From NCBI GenBank assembly GCA_964487415.1, contig CAZAPQ010000006.1:1-19218 (forward strand): a DNA stretch of 19,218 nt, given 5' to 3'. Made by a program: the position numbers and the translations under genes. The stretch is from DRVV01 sp964487415 (GTDB lineage: Archaea; Thermoproteota; Bathyarchaeia; Bathyarchaeales; Bathycorpusculaceae). The notes beneath the pieces are model-generated. The model made no database searches. It worked only from the letters and a program-made list of their open reading frames with translations, and was not told the DNA's origin. Every line of letters begins with the position of its first letter. Position 1 is the first letter of the stretch. Positions 16,507 to 19,218 of the stretch are shown piece after piece.

Positions 16507-16564
16507 GATTCTAAAGTTTTACAGCCAATTCCTTAAAATTGTTTTGACACAGGGAATAGAAAAC

Positions 16565-16572
16565 ATTTAAAT
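16565..16572 (+). promoter_or_regulatory. TATA box of the original tRNA-CAT gene
   Basis: ATTTAAAT lies 37-44 nt before the mature tRNA 5' end, a normal place for an archaeal tRNA promoter with a short 5' leader. It now reads into the integrase fragment. Transcription would begin close to GTG 16596. Confidence 0.5.
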
Positions 16573-16595
16573 GGACTTTCAAAACGAATAATTTA

Positions 16596-17486
16596 GTGGC
16601 AAGTCTCTGGGCCCGTAGCTCAGCTAGGTTAGAGCGACAGGCTCATAACCAAATTGCTAATGTTGATTGGAGTGGTTTCAAGCGGTTTCTTGAAGCTTCT
16701 CACGGTTCAAAACGGTATGCGAAAGATAAGGTTAGAACAGCTAAGAAGTATGCTTATTGCCTGTTCAACGGTGATTTTTCAGAGCTTCAATTTATGTCGG
16801 AGAGTAAGCTGAATCTTGTAATGTGTTCTCTTTCAAGTTTAGCGAAATACTTAGGCATTTATGAGCGGTTTCAAGGCTTGGTTAAGGCTTATGGTTTAAA
16901 GTGGAAAAACGTGAAGGCTGAGGACTTGCTTCTTTCAAGAATGATTAACACAGAGAGAAATGGGAATGTTCTAGAATGGGTTAAACAAGTGAAGGCTGAA
17001 GTGCCTAGGCTAAGCGTTTTCATGGATTTCATAGTGTTTAGTGGTTTAAGGCTTGAGGAAGCTGTGAACAGCTACAACCTGATTATTGATTTGGCTAAGG
17101 CTGGAAGGCTAAGCGAATATTATAATGAGGAAAACGAGGCTCTGGAACACTACCGTTTCAAAGGCTTGTTTATGCGTAAAACTAAAAAAGCGTTTGTAAG
17201 CTTCATTCCTAAAAAGCTTGTTGAAGCGGTAAGCAGAGAGGAAAAGCTAACAATTTTCAAGGTTTGGAATTGGATTAAGAGGAAAGGTTTGAAGTGTCGT
17301 TTTCCAGACGTAAGGGAATACTATGCTACGGTTATGACTAAATGGCTTAACCCCGCTGAAATAGACTTCCTCCAGGGAAGGGTAAGCGGAAGCGTTTTTA
17401 TGCGAAACTACTTCAACCCTGCTCTTATAACCGATTTGCGTGAGAGGGTTTTCAAGGGCTTAAGGGAAATCCAAAGCAAACTTTAA
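16596..17486 (+). CDS. SSV-type integrase, C-terminal part int(C), split by integration
   Basis: The 296-residue frame starts at GTG in apparent host sequence, crosses the tRNA 5' half in frame (residues 5-18), then encodes a core-binding domain (about 24-110) and a catalytic domain (about 125-285). Active-site candidates are R152 in FSGLRLEEAV, K195-K198 in MRKTKKAF, R240 in PDVREYYATVM, R262 in LQGRVSG and nucleophile Y272 in MRNYFNP. This arrangement fits archaeal SSV-type integrases, whose attP lies inside the 5' part of int, so that integration separates int(N) from int(C). I expect int(N) at the far end of the element, outside the window. Whether this fragment is expressed is unclear: the GTG lies near the predicted start of tRNA transcription. 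A T-rich stretch right after the stop could terminate it. Confidence 0.82.
   Translation: MASLWARSSARLERQAHNQIANVDWSGFKRFLEASHGSKRYAKDKVRTAKKYAYCLFNGDFSELQFMSESKLNLVMCSLSSLAKYLGIYERFQGLVKAYGLKWKNVKAEDLLLSRMINTERNGNVLEWVKQVKAEVPRLSVFMDFIVFSGLRLEEAVNSYNLIIDLAKAGRLSEYYNEENEALEHYRFKGLFMRKTKKAFVSFIPKKLVEAVSREEKLTIFKVWNWIKRKGLKCRFPDVREYYATVMTKWLNPAEIDFLQGRVSGSVFMRNYFNPALITDLRERVFKGLREIQSKL
16609..16650 (+). tRNA. tRNA-CAT 5' half (Met or Ile2), interrupted at the anticodon arm; att site
   Basis: The 42 nt form a tRNA 5' half: acceptor strand GGGCCCG (16609-16615), TA, D-stem GCTC (16618-16621) with loop AGCTAGGTTA and partner GAGC (16632-16635), then ACAGG and anticodon loop CTCATAA (16642-16648) with CAT at 16644-16646, and the first two bases (CC) of the 3' anticodon stem. 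Positions 41-43 should read TGT but read AAA, and no T-arm or 3' acceptor CGGGCCC follows. GGGCCCG with CAT fits archaeal elongator tRNA-Met or the CAU-type tRNA-Ile. The segment also codes for integrase residues W-A-R-S-S-A-R-L-E-R-Q-A-H-N, so it is read as the attachment site of the adjacent element. Confidence 0.85.
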
Positions 17487-17526
17487 CCTTCTCTCTTTTT
17501 TACGGCCCAATGTTCACGAGTGGAAT

Positions 17527-17554
17527 GTTTTACAGTTTTGCAGAACTGTAAAAC
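17527..17554. repeat. Perfect 11 bp inverted repeat, TTTACAG type
   Basis: GTTTTACAGTT and its exact complement flank a 6 nt spacer (TTGCAG). Outer bases GAATG and CATTC extend the dyad with a short bulge. The TTTACAG core is shared with the inverted repeat at 17826. Confidence 0.8.
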
Positions 17555-17660
17555 CAACATTCTCAAACTTGAAAATTTCCCAAAAATTTTAGGCATTACC
17601 CCTATCTATTTCTTATTTCTATTGTAAATTTAAAATAAAAGGGCAGGCGCGCCTTCCCTA

Positions 17661-17688
17661 GATTTTCTCAAATTGTATCTAGAAAATC
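17661..17688. repeat. 8 bp inverted repeat GATTTTCT/AGAAAATC
   Basis: The arms GATTTTCT (17661-17668) and AGAAAATC (17681-17688) are separated by 12 bp. CTAGA occurs at both arms, 21 bp apart. Confidence 0.6.
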
Positions 17689-17718
17689 CTTAAGCTTCCA
17701 TCTCTAAACTGGTTTCCC

Positions 17719-17730
17719 ATGTTTAAACAT
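17719..17730. repeat. 12 bp palindrome ATGTTTAAACAT
   Basis: A perfect palindrome that overlaps the second copy of the direct repeat CATCTCTAAAC. Confidence 0.6.
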
Positions 17731-17825
17731 CTCTAAACAAATCTATATCCCTCCCCTTCTGTTTTAATTAATTAAATAAATGCGCCTAAAAATATGCTGA
17801 AAAAACGCTTTTTAAAGCCCGTCAA

Positions 17826-17852
17826 GTTTACAGAATACCATATTCTGTAAAC
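17826..17852. repeat. Perfect 12 bp inverted repeat, TTTACAG type
   Basis: GTTTACAGAATA and its exact complement flank CCA. It shares TTTACAG/CTGTAAA with the inverted repeat at 17527 and ends 17 bp before the stop codon of the minus-strand operon. It may be a protein-binding site or a terminator hairpin for that operon. Confidence 0.8.
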
Positions 17853-17869
17853 AAAAAGGGGGGCTTCCT

Positions 17870-18292
17870 TTACCCCACCCTTGAGGAGTATTTTTCTGCG
17901 TCTGTCAAACATTCTCGAAAAAGCGTTTTAGGATTCCTGAGGCAACATCTCCATTCAGCCCCCTTTATCGTGGAAGTTTTCACTTCGTTTTGAGGCTTAG
18001 AATCCAGCTTCCAGAAAATTTGAACCTTAGGCCCGCTTTTCCGTTTAAGCCCGTAATCCTCTAAGACGGCTTCAACATCCCTTCCGAAAGCAATTTCCGT
18101 TATAGCGTTAAGAAGCATGGAAGGGCCCTTAAGTCCTTTCTCGATTGGATAATTGGCTCTTTCACTGTCAAAAATTATTTTGAGAAGTCTGAGAACATGC
18201 TCAATGCTCCAAACTTCACCGTAACTGAAAATTTTAATCACGTAATCCCCCTCGCTTTTCTTTCCCTTTTCAACAACAAAATGAACCATCAT
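17870..18292 (-). CDS. Hypothetical protein of the integrated element
   Basis: The 140-residue product has a beta-rich start (MVHFVVEKGKKSEGDYVIKIFSYGE), a central helical part (IEHVLRLLKIIFDSE) and a cysteine-containing C-terminal region (WRCCLRNPKTLFRECL). It has no signal peptide, membrane segment or recognisable motif. The start overlaps the stop of the upstream gene as ATGA, with GAGGTG 5 nt before it, so it is translationally coupled. It is the last visible gene of a three-gene operon. I do not recognise its family. Confidence 0.65.
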   Translation of the reverse strand: MMVHFVVEKGKKSEGDYVIKIFSYGEVWSIEHVLRLLKIIFDSERANYPIEKGLKGPSMLLNAITEIAFGRDVEAVLEDYGLKRKSGPKVQIFWKLDSKPQNEVKTSTIKGAEWRCCLRNPKTLFRECLTDAEKYSSRVG

Positions 18293-18513
18293 CCATTCAC
18301 CTCTTCAATTTGCCATTCAAGGCCTAGAGGCTTCTCCCGTAGAATCCGCAAGGCTTCACGTTTCACGGTGGAAACTTCAACCATGCATAGGCAAAAGTTT
18401 AAGTTGAAAAGCTGAACTGTTACACTTTCAACAGGCCGGTAATCCTGAAAAACTGTTCCAACAACCCTTAAAATCCATTCTTCCTTTAATGGAATCAAAG
18501 CTTTAACTTTCAT
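18289..18513 (-). CDS. Small hypothetical protein of the integrated element
   Basis: The 74-residue product is mostly beta with a helical C-terminus (KREALRILREKPLG). It begins MKVKALIPLKEEWILRVVG and contains FNLNFCLCMVEV. The upstream gene's stop overlaps a GAGGTGA, 12 nt before this ATG, and its own stop overlaps the next start. No function can be assigned; its place in the operon suggests it acts with its two neighbours. Confidence 0.6.
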   Translation of the reverse strand: MKVKALIPLKEEWILRVVGTVFQDYRPVESVTVQLFNLNFCLCMVEVSTVKREALRILREKPLGLEWQIEEVNG

Positions 18514-18525
18514 GGCTTAGCCTTT

Positions 18526-19218
18526 TCACCTCACATAATCATGACTGCCATGAAAGGCCCTAAGGTGCAAGTCTAAATCGTGTTTTGTAGCGAAAAGAAC
18601 TCTTTGGCCCTGAGCCTTACAGAATGCACATTCAAGGCCTTTAGGAGTTTCAGCCTCAAAATTAGCGGAGGATTGCCGAAAATCGGTTTTTCCGCTAATT
18701 TCAACCTTCATTTCTGAATCAGAGGCTTCTTTAGGTTTAAAAAATATTGGAGGAAAAACTTGTTTGGAAATAGAAGAAAAAATTTCCGAGTTAGAGCCTA
18801 AAACCATGTTTGAAAATTCATGTATAGGAATTTCAGTTTCGCCCCAAGTTTCCTTTTCAACGTCTAAGGTTTTATAGGCGAAAATTTTCGTTTTTATTTC
18901 CAACCCACTTTTTCCTCCAATATTTTCTAACCATTTTTTGAAGCCCTCTTCCAATTTAGAGCTTAAAATTAGCGGAGAATCCAAAAATCGGCGAATCTCC
19001 GCTAATTCAACCTCTTCCTTCACTAAAGGCCTGTAAACATTTCGCCTTCTATCCTCAGAATCCTCCTCTACTGTAACATAACCTATATCCATAAGCCTTT
19101 GAAGCAGAACCTTTCTAACCCAATCGCTGGAAACTTTCTTAACGCATACCTCGTTAATTTTAGCGGTTAGTTCCTGAAGATACCAGCCTTCCTTAGCTTT
19201 AACAACTTCATGGTAAAG
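18526..19218 (-). CDS. Winged-helix plus C2H2 zinc-finger protein, partial (N-terminus beyond window)
   Basis: The frame stays open to the window edge, so the first in-window ATG (19092) is probably internal. The visible 230 residues begin with a winged-helix fold: WYLQELTAKIN, then the recognition-helix candidate SSDWVRKVLLQRLMDIG, then a wing with EEDSEDRRRNVYRPL. A variable middle follows. At the C-terminus a zinc finger reads C197-x2-C200-x17-H218-x4-H223 (L-E-C-A-F-C and HDLDLHLRAFH). Both domains suggest DNA binding, perhaps as element regulator or replication/partition factor; that is inference. C2H2 fingers are frequent in archaeal virus proteins. Two copies of a palindromic ~50 bp repeat lie inside the gene. 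The stop codon overlaps the Shine-Dalgarno site of the next gene. Confidence 0.72.
   Translation of the reverse strand, partial: LYHEVVKAKEGWYLQELTAKINEVCVKKVSSDWVRKVLLQRLMDIGYVTVEEDSEDRRRNVYRPLVKEEVELAEIRRFLDSPLILSSKLEEGFKKWLENIGGKSGLEIKTKIFAYKTLDVEKETWGETEIPIHEFSNMVLGSNSEIFSSISKQVFPPIFFKPKEASDSEMKVEISGKTDFRQSSANFEAETPKGLECAFCKAQGQRVLFATKHDLDLHLRAFHGSHDYVR
18658..18707. repeat. Palindromic coding repeat, copy A
   Basis: The outer arms AAATTAGCGGA (18659-18669) and TCCGCTAATTT (18691-18701) are exact complements, with an inner CCGA-AAA-TCGG hairpin. It shares AAAATTAGCGGAG, AAAATCGG and TCCGCTAATT(T)CAACCT with copy B, about 307 bp away. Confidence 0.75.
18965..19013. repeat. Palindromic coding repeat, copy B
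   Basis: The arms AATTAGCGGAGA (18967-18978) and TCTCCGCTAATT (18996-19007) are exact complements. The flanks and centre match copy A, but small length differences put the two copies in different reading frames of the same gene. Confidence 0.75.

Larger units (their letters stand above)
17487..17869. other. Non-coding control or origin candidate region of the element
   Basis: This 383 bp stretch has no open frame that I can support. It begins with a T-rich run (17494-17501) suited to archaeal termination. It then holds four inverted repeats and an 11 bp direct repeat, CATCTCTAAAC, at 17699-17709 and 17728-17738. A very A/T-rich segment with TTAATTAATTAA near 17764 could melt easily. It lies between convergent int(C) and the minus-strand operon's end, so it is not simply a promoter. 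A replication origin, partition site or protein-binding region is inferred. Confidence 0.5.
16609..19218. mobile_element. Left part of an integrated virus or plasmid (continues beyond window)
   Basis: The boundary is the att sequence made of the tRNA-CAT 5' half. Everything visible inside it is typical of a small archaeal virus or plasmid: a split SSV-type integrase, a repeat-rich non-coding region, and short unrecognised genes in a tight operon headed by a winged-helix/zinc-finger protein. To the left are ordinary chromosomal genes. The right att site, int(N) and the restored tRNA are not in the window. Confidence 0.75.

Noticed and set aside
16609..16720. Split (trans-spliced) or intron-containing tRNA instead of an att site
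   Set aside because: Tract identity runs three bases past the usual 37/38 intron or split point, no bulge-helix-bulge partner or 3' half is visible downstream, and the tract is in frame with an SSV-type integrase.
17487..17869. CRISPR array
   Set aside because: The repeats are short, inverted and irregularly spaced, without unique spacers of even length and with no cas genes nearby.

Overview
The window looks like a chromosome segment of a TACK archaeon, most likely a member of the Bathyarchaeia. The evidence is archaeal EF-2, the archaeal PurP route of purine synthesis, short A/T-rich TATA boxes (TTTAAATA-like), leaderless or weakly led genes, an archaeal OGG-type glycosylase and an SSV-type integrase. 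The lineage is an inference from protein character; no database was searched.

Layout. Positions 1-602 (minus) hold the N-terminal part of a secreted Kelch-repeat protein that runs off the left edge. Positions 888-1844 (minus) are a complete archaeal tyrosine recombinase, with a cluster of CTAGAC repeats behind its promoter. Then come an FAD-dependent LhgO-like oxidoreductase (2123-3238) and a small conserved hypothetical (3254-3574, minus). A compact purine operon follows: class II-type purE, purC and two purP paralogues (3670-7394), with 2-4 nt spacing or overlap. Next are a COG2112-like kinase (minus), a small CxxC protein, an OFA-type MFS transporter (minus), and two divergently transcribed EF-2 paralogues (10319-12538 minus and 12815-14944 plus). 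The second EF-2 is followed by an OGG1-type 8-oxoguanine glycosylase. A small thioredoxin-fold protein and a helical hypothetical (minus) close the ordinary chromosomal part.

At 16609 the 5' half of a tRNA gene with CAT anticodon, still behind its own TATA box, runs in frame into an SSV-type integrase C-terminal part. No 3' half of the tRNA follows. I read this as the boundary of an integrated virus or plasmid that continues past the right edge of the window. The visible element holds int(C), a ~380 bp non-coding region crowded with palindromes and direct repeats (a candidate origin or control region), and a minus-strand three-gene operon. The first gene of that operon is a winged-helix plus C2H2 zinc-finger protein cut by the window edge.

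That winged-helix/zinc-finger gene carries two copies of a ~50 bp palindromic element, read in two different frames of the same coding sequence. This resembles in principle the coding-region palindromic elements known from Rickettsia. The integration boundary, the repeat-rich control region and the in-gene palindromes are the most unusual parts of the window. The divergent EF-2 pair and the tandem purP pair, one copy with a degenerate nucleotide loop, are the most interesting parts of the host chromosome.
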